Source: Melittangium boletus DSM 14713 (GTDB lineage: Bacteria; Myxococcota; Myxococcia; Myxococcales; Myxococcaceae). From it: DNA of 64,000 nt. Position numbers and translations under genes: made by a program. Of the stretch, positions 16,173 through 23,678 are shown one piece after another. Position 1 is the first letter of the stretch. Each line of letters starts with the position of its first letter. The notes beneath the pieces are model-generated. The model was not told the DNA's origin, did no database searches, and saw nothing but the letters and a program-made list of their open reading frames with translations. The stretch lies in NCBI RefSeq assembly GCF_002305855.1, contig NZ_CP022163.1, forward strand, positions 5,952,292-6,016,291, given 5' to 3'.

Positions 16173-17618
16173 ATGAGCACCCCTCAACGGCTGAACAGCA
16201 CCACCGCCATCGCCACGTCCGAGCGCATCTGGGAGGAGGAGATCATCCCCCGGCTGCACGAGTACATCCGCATCCCCAACAAGTCGCCGAGCTTCGACAA
16301 GGAGTGGGTGAAGTCGGGGCACATGGACAAGGCGGTGAAGCTGGTGGCCGGCTGGTGCGAGTCCCAGGCGAAGCACATCCCCGGGCTGACGGTGGAGGTG
16401 CTCACGCTCAAGAACGAGCAGGGCGAGCCGCGCACCCCCGTCATCTACATGGAGATTCCGGGCACGGGCGATGACACGGTGGTGTTGTACGGCCACCTGG
16501 ACAAGCAGCCGGAGATGACGGGCTGGCGCGCGGGCCTGTCGCCCTGGGAGCCGGTGCGCGAGGGCGACAAGCTCTTTGGCCGGGGTGGCGCGGATGACGG
16601 CTACTCGGCGTTCGCCTCGCTCGCGGCCATCCGCCTGCTCAAGGAGCAGGGCGTGCCCCACGCGCGCTGCGTGGTGCTCATCGAGGCGTGCGAGGAGAGC
16701 GGCAGCTATGACCTGCCCGCGTACATCGAGCACCTGGCGCCGCGCATCGGCAAGGCGTCGCTCGTGGTGTGCCTGGACTCGGGCTGCGCCAACTACGAGC
16801 AGCTGTGGATGACCACGTCGCTGCGCGGCCTGGTGAGCGGCAACCTGCGCGTGGACATCCTCTCCGAGGGCGTGCACTCGGGTGACGCGAGCGGCATCGT
16901 GCCCTCGTCGTTCCGCATCCTCCGGCAGATCCTCTCGCGCGTGGAGGACGAGCGGACGGGCCGCATCCTCGTGGAGGGGCTGCACGTGCACATCCCCCAG
17001 GCGCGTCGCGAGCAGGCGGCGGCGGTGGCGGAGGTGATTGGCGAGGAGGTGTACTCGAAGTTCCCCTGGGTGCCCGGTGCCCACCCGGTGACGACGGATC
17101 GCGCGGAGCAGATCCTCAACCGCACGTGGCGTCCGGCCCTGTCCGTGACGGGCGTGGAGGGCATGCCGACGCTGGGCGCCGCGGGCAACGTGCTGCGCCC
17201 CTTCACCTCGGTGAAGCTGTCCATGCGGATTCCCCCGCGGCTGGACGCGAAGGCCGCCACGCAGGCGCTCAAGGCGGCGCTGGAGGCGCACCCGCCCTAC
17301 GGCGCGAAGGTGACGTTCGAGGGTGAGAAGGCGAGCGCCGGATGGGACGCGCCGCCGCTGGAGAAGTGGCTGGAGGCGGCCACGCACGAGGCGTCGCGCA
17401 CCTACTTCGGGCGGCCCTTCATGGCCATGGGCGAGGGCGGCACCATCCCGTTCATGGAGATGCTCGGCAAGCGCTTCCCCCAGGCCCAGTTCCTCATCAC
17501 CGGTGTGCTCGGGCCCAACAGCAACGCGCACGGACCCAACGAGTTCCTGCACATCCCCACGGGCAAGAAGCTCACCTGCTGCGTGGCGAGTGTGCTCTCC
17601 TCGCACGCCTCGCGCTGA
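16173..17618 (+). CDS. M20 family metallodipeptidase
   Basis: A 481-residue di-zinc peptidase of the carnosinase/CNDP type by length and motifs. H108 and D110 lie in LYGHLDKQP, the bridging Asp in GRGGADDGY (D141/D142), the general base Glu in EACEESGS, and a C-terminal His in NSNAHGPNEF. A dimerisation (lid) domain sits between the two catalytic halves. It should hydrolyse dipeptides in the cytoplasm, as there is no signal peptide. ATG 16173 has GGAG about 10 bp upstream. A strong stem-loop follows the stop. Confidence 0.9.
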   Translation: MSTPQRLNSTTAIATSERIWEEEIIPRLHEYIRIPNKSPSFDKEWVKSGHMDKAVKLVAGWCESQAKHIPGLTVEVLTLKNEQGEPRTPVIYMEIPGTGDDTVVLYGHLDKQPEMTGWRAGLSPWEPVREGDKLFGRGGADDGYSAFASLAAIRLLKEQGVPHARCVVLIEACEESGSYDLPAYIEHLAPRIGKASLVVCLDSGCANYEQLWMTTSLRGLVSGNLRVDILSEGVHSGDASGIVPSSFRILRQILSRVEDERTGRILVEGLHVHIPQARREQAAAVAEVIGEEVYSKFPWVPGAHPVTTDRAEQILNRTWRPALSVTGVEGMPTLGAAGNVLRPFTSVKLSMRIPPRLDAKAATQALKAALEAHPPYGAKVTFEGEKASAGWDAPPLEKWLEAATHEASRTYFGRPFMAMGEGGTIPFMEMLGKRFPQAQFLITGVLGPNSNAHGPNEFLHIPTGKKLTCCVASVLSSHASR

Positions 17619-17631
17619 GTCCTTCTCGCCA

Positions 17632-17668
17632 CTCCCCGCGCCTCCTTGGATTGAGGCGGCGCGGGGAG
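17632..17668. terminator. Bidirectional stem-loop between convergent genes
   Basis: CTCCCCGCGCC (17632-17642) and GGCGCGGGGAG (17658-17668) form a perfect 11-bp GC stem over a 15-nt loop, centred between the stops of the M20 peptidase and the DUF2058 gene. It can act in both directions. No T-run is present. Confidence 0.6.
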
Positions 17669-17684
17669 GGCCCTGCTCGACGGC

Positions 17685-18518
17685 TCAGGACGCGGTGGGC
17701 TCGGAGGAACCCTCGGGCGCCGCGGCGGCCTCGGCCGGAGGGGCCTCGGACGACTCGGCGGGCTCGTCGTCTCCCTCGTCCACGGGCGCGTCCCCGCGGG
17801 CTTCCGCCGCCTGCTGCTCCTTGACCTGGTCGTCGCTCATGAAGCCGATGGGCGCGTCCTTGCGGTTGAGGAAGCGCACGGACTTCTTGGAGAGCGCGAA
17901 CATCTGCTCGGCCACGGCGGCGGGCACCAGCGAGTGCTCGATCTGCGCGGGCTCGGGCCGCTCCACCACGCCGAGCGTGCCGTCCTCGAGCTGCTTGGCC
18001 TGCGCCTCGGTCAGCTCCAGGCGCCGCAGCTTCCCCTTGCGCGTCATGAAGTAGAAGACGGTGGCGCCCACGTCGACGGGCACCTGGCCGGTGTAGACCA
18101 GCTCGCGCAGGCGCTTGTCCTGCTCCACCTGCTTCTTGGACTCCATGCGCTGGGCGGCCTTCGAGCCCGGCAGGGGCGGCAGCTTCGGCACGGGACGGCT
18201 CGCGGCCTCGGTGCCAGCGGGAGGACGGCTTCCCTGGTAGCGTGCGCCTCCACCCTGGGGACGGGCTCCTCCGGCGCCCTGGGGACGGCCCGCGCCTTGC
18301 GGACGTCCACCCCCCGGGCCCTCGCGGCGGGGCGGACGATCGTCACGGCCTCGTGCCTCGCGGGGCGGGCGCTCGCCGCGCTCTTCTCCCGACGGGGCTC
18401 CCGAGCGCTGGGGTGCATGGGAGGGGGAGGGGCGGGCGGGCTTCGCCGTTTCCGCCTTCTTCGCCTGGTCCTCGGAGACCAGGCCGGCCTTCAAGAGCTT
18501 GTCGCGCAGGTTCTGCAT
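17685..18518 (-). CDS. DUF2058 family protein with Pro/Gly/Arg-rich insert
   Basis: A 277-residue protein. The N-terminus MQNLRDKLLKAGLVSEDQAKK and the central block, residues about 110-215, with LRELVYTGQVPVDV and HSLVPAAVAEQMFA match DUF2058 (YaiL-like nucleoprotein/polynucleotide-associated). Between them, residues about 30-105 form a low-complexity Arg/Gly/Pro stretch with GGGRPQGAGRPQGAG repeats, resembling RGG-type nucleic-acid-binding regions. The tail is acidic and Ala-rich. The plausible role is RNA or DNA binding in the cytoplasm, not shown. Divergent from a lipoprotein gene. Confidence 0.78.
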   Translation of the reverse strand: MQNLRDKLLKAGLVSEDQAKKAETAKPARPSPSHAPQRSGAPSGEERGERPPREARGRDDRPPRREGPGGGRPQGAGRPQGAGGARPQGGGARYQGSRPPAGTEAASRPVPKLPPLPGSKAAQRMESKKQVEQDKRLRELVYTGQVPVDVGATVFYFMTRKGKLRRLELTEAQAKQLEDGTLGVVERPEPAQIEHSLVPAAVAEQMFALSKKSVRFLNRKDAPIGFMSDDQVKEQQAAEARGDAPVDEGDDEPAESSEAPPAEAAAAPEGSSEPTAS

Positions 18519-18625
18519 GGACCGCCTTCTATCCCGTAGATTGGCGCGCGCAAAGCCGTCCCTTGCTCCTCTTGTCCCTCGCCCCCTAATTTGGGCGGCC
18601 CACCCGTCTGGAAGTCCGAGGACCC

Positions 18626-19666
18626 GTGACCCGTTTCCCCAAGTTCATCACCGCCGCCCTGCTGCTGTCCGCCGCGGCCTGTCAGAGCGACAAAGTCGAC
18701 CGGGACGCCAAGGCGCGCATCTTCTCCGCCGAGGATCCGCCCAAGGTCGTGGCGTCGGCCGCGGAGAAGCTCAATCCCCAGGACGTGGCGGACAACCCTC
18801 GCGTGGCGCGCCGCATCCTGTCCATGGACGCCGCCGAGGTGACGGAACGGCTCGGCCCCCATGCCTACACGGCCACCGTCAGCTATGAGTGGACGGGTGT
18901 CCAGGGCGCGGGCTCCAACAAGCTCACCGAGACGCGGACGTTCCGCGCCGGCCCGGGCGGCGTGGGCGGCGACTTCCATGGTCTGCTGGAGAACAGTCGG
19001 GACCAGGGCCTGGAGGTCATGCGCGTGGACGGCCAGGTGTACGCGCGCAACCGCTACGGCACCTTCCGCCAGCGCTTGAGGGACCGGGGCATGGCCGAGC
19101 GCACCCGCGCGGAGCTCACTGGCGCCATCCGCGACGTGGACGCGCTCTTCCGGGGCCGGCTGCACCTGTCCGCCCAGAACACCGTCACCTACGAAGGCCG
19201 CACCGCCTGGCGCTACGCCGTGGACCTCGGGCCCGAGGGGGACACCGGCACCACGCCCGTCGTGCTGCCCGCGCTCGCCGAGCCCAAGGGCGGCCGGGAC
19301 GAGTCCACCCGCCGCCGCCTGGCCTTCTTCGACCGCCGCGTGCCCCAGTCGCTCAGCGGCGAGGTGCTGGTGGACGCCCAGACGTCCGTCGTCCTCAAGG
19401 TCCGCCTCGACGGCCGCATCGCCGTGCCCGCCAATGACGTCGCCGGCGCCGCCGAGCTGCGCATGGTGTTGGAATCCGCTCTGAGTGAAATCGGGAAGGA
19501 CCCCGACCTGAAGGCGCCAGAGAATTTCCTGCCGGACGCGGACAAGCCGCAGGGCATCGCGGACGCGTTGGACCGCTTCGGGATTCCGCGCAACAAGCCC
19601 GAGGGCGCCACCCCCGCCGGAGCCGCGTCTCCCTCGGAAGAGCCCTCGGACGAAGAGGCGAACTGA
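18626..19666 (+). CDS. Putative lipoprotein of unknown function
   Basis: A 346-residue protein from GTG 18626, with GAGGA just upstream. The signal AALLLSAAACQSDK gives a lipidated Cys near residue 20. The mature part looks like a single mixed beta-rich domain (TATVSYEW, VMRVDGQVYARN, RLHLSAQNTVTYEG) similar in style to lipid-carrier or LolA-like folds, with an acidic unstructured C-terminus after residue about 325. No family recognised. A neighbouring gene downstream has its own promoter, so this is probably monocistronic. Confidence 0.6.
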   Translation: MTRFPKFITAALLLSAAACQSDKVDRDAKARIFSAEDPPKVVASAAEKLNPQDVADNPRVARRILSMDAAEVTERLGPHAYTATVSYEWTGVQGAGSNKLTETRTFRAGPGGVGGDFHGLLENSRDQGLEVMRVDGQVYARNRYGTFRQRLRDRGMAERTRAELTGAIRDVDALFRGRLHLSAQNTVTYEGRTAWRYAVDLGPEGDTGTTPVVLPALAEPKGGRDESTRRRLAFFDRRVPQSLSGEVLVDAQTSVVLKVRLDGRIAVPANDVAGAAELRMVLESALSEIGKDPDLKAPENFLPDADKPQGIADALDRFGIPRNKPEGATPAGAASPSEEPSDEEAN

Positions 19667-19732
19667 GGCCTCGCGAGGTCCCGTGGACGGGGCAGGTCGC
19701 TACAGGTTGGCAGCGGCCTGTTGGAAGAAAAT

Positions 19733-19760
19733 TTGACCGTCCTCTTGCGATCTCTACAAT
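19733..19760 (+). promoter_or_regulatory. Sigma-70-type promoter of the small basic protein gene
   Basis: TTGACC (19733-19738) and TACAAT (19755-19760) are separated by 16 bp, and an A-rich stretch (GAAGAAAATT) lies just before the -35 box. A start near 19767 gives a leader of about 65 nt. It is one of the best promoter matches in the window. Confidence 0.5.
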
Positions 19761-19831
19761 CCTCGCCGGTTGCGGCCCAGACGCGTCCGACATGAGCGGA
19801 TGTTCAGTGGCCATCGCAAGGGGAGCGGAAG

Positions 19832-20161
19832 ATGGAGCGCAAGGTCAGCGGTAGCACGACGGTGACGTCCAAGGAGATCAAGGTGGCGCTGGAGAAGGCG
19901 CGCACCCTGGCCCCCGAGGAGGAGAAGGTCCTGCGCATGCGGCACGGCGCGGGTGCCTCCAGCAAGAGCGCGCCGCTTCCTCGCGCCGCGGGCAACAACG
20001 AGGAGCTGGGCGACGAGCTGCTGCTCATCGAGATGCAGCTCATGAAGGCCATGCGTGAGCGCACGGGCCAGTCGAAGACGGCGAGCAACAAGCCCAAGGC
20101 GGCCGTCACCGCGAGCGCGACGAAGGAGAAGATCGTCCGCGCGCTCAAGAAGAAGAAGTAG
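19832..20161 (+). CDS. Small basic protein with sigma-region-4-like segment
   Basis: A 109-residue, Lys/Ala-rich protein. GGGGAGCGGAAG precedes ATG 19832. Residues 25-40 read TLAPEEEKVLRMRHGAG, which resembles the first helix of sigma-70 region 4 (…EEKVLRMRFG), but the recognition helix is missing. The centre ELGDELLLIEMQLMKAMRER is a likely amphipathic helix, and the C-terminus ends in EKIVRALKKKK. Composition suggests nucleic-acid or RNA-polymerase contact. Function unknown; a conserved myxobacterial protein seems likely. Confidence 0.6.
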   Translation: MERKVSGSTTVTSKEIKVALEKARTLAPEEEKVLRMRHGAGASSKSAPLPRAAGNNEELGDELLLIEMQLMKAMRERTGQSKTASNKPKAAVTASATKEKIVRALKKKK

Positions 20162-20187
20162 GCCCCGGGTTTCCCCAGGGAGCATGC

Positions 20188-21708
20188 TCAGCGGTTGATC
20201 AGGGCCACGAGGCGGTCACCCGCCTCGGGGAGCGTCAGCTCCTTGCCTGAAATCTCCCGGGCGAGGGTCTCGGCGTCGTCGGTGCCGCCCCGGGCGAAGA
20301 GGCCCTGGAGCCACTGGCGCGCGGAGGGATTGCGCCACCAGTCCTCGTTGAATCGCGCCGTGAGGTGCGCGGTGAGCCGTGTCTCCAGCGCCCAGGCGCG
20401 CAGGTAGCGCGCCGTGTAGAGCTGGGGATCCACGTCGAAGAGGAAGAAGCCCCGATGGGGCTCGGCGAAGAGCGCGCCGCGTTGCAGCTCCACGTACTCC
20501 TCGGCCCGCTCGGGCGACGCGCCACTCGCGTACAGCGACAATTCGTAGGTGAGCTTGGCGCAGTGGCGGCGCAGCACGGTGAGGCCCTGGAAGGCCGCCA
20601 TGAGGGCCGCGTCGCGCGCGGGGGTGGAGGGCAGGCGCGCATAGCGCTTGAGCCATTCCTCGTCGAGCAGCAGCCGCTCCAGCAGCGTGGCGAAGGCCTC
20701 CGTCACCGAGGCATCCTCCAACCGGCGCAGCTCCAGGGGCAGTTTGTCGGAGACGTGGGCGTGGTGCAGGGCGTGGCCGTACTCGTGCAGCAGGCCGCCC
20801 AGGGCATCCAGGCCCGCGCGCCGCTGGAGCACGAAGCGCACCTCGCCGGGCACGCGCACGGACGCGGTGACGGGGCGCGAGGCCTTGCCGGGCCGCTCCT
20901 CGTCGTCCATGCGGATGCGGCCCTCGGCGGAGGGGTGGAAGCCCCACTCGTTGAGCCAGCGGATGACGCCGGGCAGTCCGTCCTCGCGCCGGAAGAAGGC
21001 ATGCATCCAGGGCACCTGGTTGGCGGCCTGCACGTCGTGCCGCCGCGCGTGGCCCGAGGGCAGCGGCCGGAGCGTGGGCTCCACCTTGCGCAGCACGTAG
21101 GCGAGCACGTCCCGGTAGGCGTCCTCGGTGCGGCGCAGCGTCTGGGCGGCGGCCTCGGCCAGGGGCTGGAGCGCGATGCCGGAGACGTCCTCGCGCAGGG
21201 CGGCGTAGCTCGGGGCGCCGAGCGCTTCCGCGACGCGGAAGGAGGTGTCGCGGCGGGCGCCGTAGCGGCCCCGGTTCTCCCAGAGGAAGGTGCCCGCGGC
21301 GTTCTCCAACACGGTGCGCCGGCTCCGGTTCTGCTCGTGGGGAAGCTGGCCCAGCACCTCGCCGAGCGACAGCGCTCCATCGTCCACCGGAAGGCTGGAG
21401 CGGGCTTCCAGTTGGCCCACGGCCTCGGCGTCGGGCGCGGCGAGGGCTTCCTCGACCTGGGTGGCGATGAAGTCGCGCAGCAGCCGCAAGCGGCGCACGC
21501 CCAGCAGGTCACCCTTGGCCTGGGCCTTGGGCACCGCCTCGGTGGCGGCGGCGAACGCCTCGGGCGAGGCGATTTCCGGCGAGTCCTCGAGGAGCTCGCG
21601 CAACGACAGCTCCTGGGGGAGGCTCGCGGCGCCGCGCCAGGCGTGCGTGGCCAGCGCCGCGAGGAAGTCGTCCAGGTTCTCGCGCAGCAGGGGGAGGGGG
21701 CGGTTCAT
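20188..21708 (-). CDS. M3-like zinc metallopeptidase
   Basis: A 506-residue protein with the zinc motif HEYGH in GLLHEYGHALHHAHV, followed about 30 residues later by a TEAFATLLE segment that fits the third ligand Glu of M3-type oligopeptidases. The rest is helical, as in oligoendopeptidases, but shorter than typical PepF (about 600). No signal peptide. ATG 21708 has AGGAGG only 3 bp upstream; ATG 21720 is an alternative with a poor site. A cytoplasmic oligopeptide-cleaving role is likely, but a non-standard substrate is possible. Confidence 0.75.
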   Translation of the reverse strand: MNRPLPLLRENLDDFLAALATHAWRGAASLPQELSLRELLEDSPEIASPEAFAAATEAVPKAQAKGDLLGVRRLRLLRDFIATQVEEALAAPDAEAVGQLEARSSLPVDDGALSLGEVLGQLPHEQNRSRRTVLENAAGTFLWENRGRYGARRDTSFRVAEALGAPSYAALREDVSGIALQPLAEAAAQTLRRTEDAYRDVLAYVLRKVEPTLRPLPSGHARRHDVQAANQVPWMHAFFRREDGLPGVIRWLNEWGFHPSAEGRIRMDDEERPGKASRPVTASVRVPGEVRFVLQRRAGLDALGGLLHEYGHALHHAHVSDKLPLELRRLEDASVTEAFATLLERLLLDEEWLKRYARLPSTPARDAALMAAFQGLTVLRRHCAKLTYELSLYASGASPERAEEYVELQRGALFAEPHRGFFLFDVDPQLYTARYLRAWALETRLTAHLTARFNEDWWRNPSARQWLQGLFARGGTDDAETLAREISGKELTLPEAGDRLVALINR

Positions 21709-21743
21709 GCCCCTCCTCATACTCCAGCGCGGCGGGGACGGCT

Positions 21744-22145
21744 TTACTTCGGCGGCGCGTTGTACCCGGCCTCTCCGTACGGGCGCAGCCGCTCCAGCCA
21801 GAGCGCTTCCAAAACCCGCAGCTCCTCCTTGAGATCGGCGTCGGCCACGGGCTCCTCGGGAGGCTTCAGCACGTCGAGCACCTCGAAGGAGAAGGCGTCG
21901 GCGCCGAGCCGGTCCCAGTCCTCCTGGAGGGCGGGGAAGTTGCGGTGGATGCGGGTGGTCAGCTCGAAGCGGATGCGGTTGAGGGCACCAGGGAGGTTGA
22001 GGCTCGAGCCCACGAGCACCTTGCCGTTGGCGCGGTTGCGCACGGCGAACACTCCCATGTCGGGAGGCTTCTCCTTGTAGGCCCGTTTCAACTCGGCACG
22101 GCGCGACGACGCCCCGCGCGGGGCACTGGAATCATTCGAGGACAT
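21744..22145 (-). CDS. GIY-YIG nuclease family protein
   Basis: A 133-residue protein. MGVFAVRNRANGKVLVGSSLNL is the GIY-YIG start of a subgroup in which the tyrosines are replaced (GVF and VLVGSS). Downstream are NRIRFELTTRIHRNFPALQ with Arg and His, FSFEVLDVLKP, and LEALWLERLRPYGEAGYN with the metal-binding Glu. Such small stand-alone GIY-YIG proteins occur widely with unknown roles. The stop of the upstream gene (22158-22160) overlaps its ribosome site AAGGAG, so the two are translationally close and form an operon. Confidence 0.8.
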   Translation of the reverse strand: MSSNDSSAPRGASSRRAELKRAYKEKPPDMGVFAVRNRANGKVLVGSSLNLPGALNRIRFELTTRIHRNFPALQEDWDRLGADAFSFEVLDVLKPPEEPVADADLKEELRVLEALWLERLRPYGEAGYNAPPK

Positions 22146-22157
22146 GAGGACGCTCCT

Positions 22158-22718
22158 TCAGCGCGAGTAGCCCAGGGCGATGAGCTTCTGTTCCACCCGG
22201 GCCCGTGCCGCCGGATCCGCGGGCTCCATCCAGTTGAATCCCATCCGCTCCCAGTCGGGATCCGCCAGGTCCACGCCGAGCGCGCGCAGGAAGCCGGGCT
22301 CGCAGATGAAGAACTGCTCGCGGAAGGGAAAGAGCACGCCGCCCTCCGCGAGGAGCGAGGTGCGCGCCTCGGCGTAGGTGGAGAACCAGCGGTTGAGCCA
22401 GGCGCTCCCCTGCCGGGCGAAGAAGGCCTCCGGCGAGAATCGGGGCGGAGTGGACTCGCGCGCGTCCTTCAACTCCTTCCAGGACGCGTGTCCCTGCTCA
22501 CGCGCGATGACCTCCAGGGCGTGTTTGAGGCGCACCTGCTCCTTGTTCGCGAGCAGTGTGTCGGGGGCCCGCGTGGCGAAGACGGGCAGGGCGCACAGCC
22601 GCTCGGCGGCCCGTGCCGCGCGACTCGCGTCGTCGGACAGCAGGCTCTTGAGCAGGAGCGATGCGCGAACCTTGCACTCGCTCAGGGGCAGCGGGGTGGG
22701 GCGGACGTCGGTTCTCAT
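22158..22718 (-). CDS. Conserved hypothetical protein, operon partner of the GIY-YIG gene
   Basis: A 186-residue cytoplasmic protein. I chose ATG 22718, with GAGGGA 7 bp upstream, over a longer frame from 22841. Residues about 10-80 are helical and end in LKHALEVIAREQGHASWKEL, a motif (LKHAxxxxAxxxGxxSWxxL) found in several small uncharacterised proteins. The C-terminal half is rich in Phe and Trp (GVLFPFREQFFI, MGFNWMEP). I do not recognise a function. The 12-bp gap to the GIY-YIG gene suggests a joint role. Confidence 0.6.
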   Translation of the reverse strand: MRTDVRPTPLPLSECKVRASLLLKSLLSDDASRAARAAERLCALPVFATRAPDTLLANKEQVRLKHALEVIAREQGHASWKELKDARESTPPRFSPEAFFARQGSAWLNRWFSTYAEARTSLLAEGGVLFPFREQFFICEPGFLRALGVDLADPDWERMGFNWMEPADPAARARVEQKLIALGYSR

Positions 22719-22908
22719 GACAGGTCCCTCGGGAGCGGCCCTCACCCGATTGGAGGCCCTGGAAGGAACACTGGAGAACTCGAACCGCGGGGCACTGCGA
22801 GGGTGACGTCGTCTTTTTCGGGTCCGGGCGCCCCTCGGCACCCGGCCTCAACGAATAATGAAAGCGTCCGGCACGCGCAAGCGCTTTTCCAGGACCCGTT
22901 CGCCGCCC

Positions 22909-23550
22909 TTAGCGGGCCGTCGCGGCGCGCCGGGCGCGCTTCTTCGCGGGGCTGGCGCGCGTCTTGGTCCGGCCCGTCGCCCGGCCGAGGGTCTTCATCG
23001 CCCGGCGTCCCCCAGAGCGCGCCGCGTCGCGTCCCGCGTCGAGGATCTTCGCGAGCACGCCCGCCACGAGGTTGCCAGGAGGCGAATCGGGCGACTTGGG
23101 ATGCGGGTGCGTGGGCACCGTCTTCTTGGCCTGCTCCAGGGCCTCGCCCAGCGCCTCCAGCTCCGCCTTGCCCATCAGCTTCTCGAGCTTGGGGAAGAGG
23201 TCCCCCTCCTCCTCCTTCACGTGGTGGCGGATGTTCTCGATGAGCACGGTGACCTTCGCGTCGAAGCGCTCGTCCTCGGCGGACATGCCCTCGAGCTCCT
23301 TGAGCGTCCACTTCACCACGTGGTGCTCCTCGAGCGCCTCGAGCACGTCCTTCTTCAGCCCCTCGTCCCGGGCGCGCGCCACGGGGTAGAGCAGCTCCTC
23401 CTCGATGGCCGCGTGGATCGACAGCTCCTTCACGATCCACCGGACGATTTCCTTCTTCTCCTTGTAGGCCTTCTCGCCGGCCTTCTCGAATTGCTTGAAG
23501 AGAGCCTCCACGATCCGGTGGTCGTGCTTGAGCAGTCTGAGTGCGTTCAT
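22909..23550 (-). CDS. Hemerythrin-like protein with histone-like basic tail
   Basis: A 213-residue protein. Residues 1-140 form a hemerythrin HHE domain with metal ligands in LLKHDHRIV, HAAIEEELLYP, LEEHHVVKWT and HHVKEEEGDLFP. Such domains hold a di-iron site and sense or bind O2, NO or iron. Residues about 165-213 are a Lys/Arg/Ala tail (KTLGRATGRTKTRASPAKKR) resembling histone H1-like or AlgP-like DNA-binding tails. The combination suggests a redox or oxygen sensor that binds DNA or another polyanion; that is inference. ATG 23550; ribosome site weak. Confidence 0.85.
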   Translation of the reverse strand: MNALRLLKHDHRIVEALFKQFEKAGEKAYKEKKEIVRWIVKELSIHAAIEEELLYPVARARDEGLKKDVLEALEEHHVVKWTLKELEGMSAEDERFDAKVTVLIENIRHHVKEEEGDLFPKLEKLMGKAELEALGEALEQAKKTVPTHPHPKSPDSPPGNLVAGVLAKILDAGRDAARSGGRRAMKTLGRATGRTKTRASPAKKRARRAATAR

Positions 23551-23678
23551 GGGCGGACACGATTGGGACAGGGGTCCAGGATCGGGAGTCTCCCTCCACT
23601 CGCTTGCCCGCTGGACTGTTCATCCGCGCACACCGCCGCGCCGGAGTGTTGGCCTCCGGGCGGTGCGGCGCTTCCCCG

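Noticed and set aside
21744..22145. GIY-YIG gene as a decayed nuclease because both tyrosines are changed
   Set aside because: The GVF/VGSS form is typical of a whole subgroup of small GIY-YIG proteins, so it is not decay.
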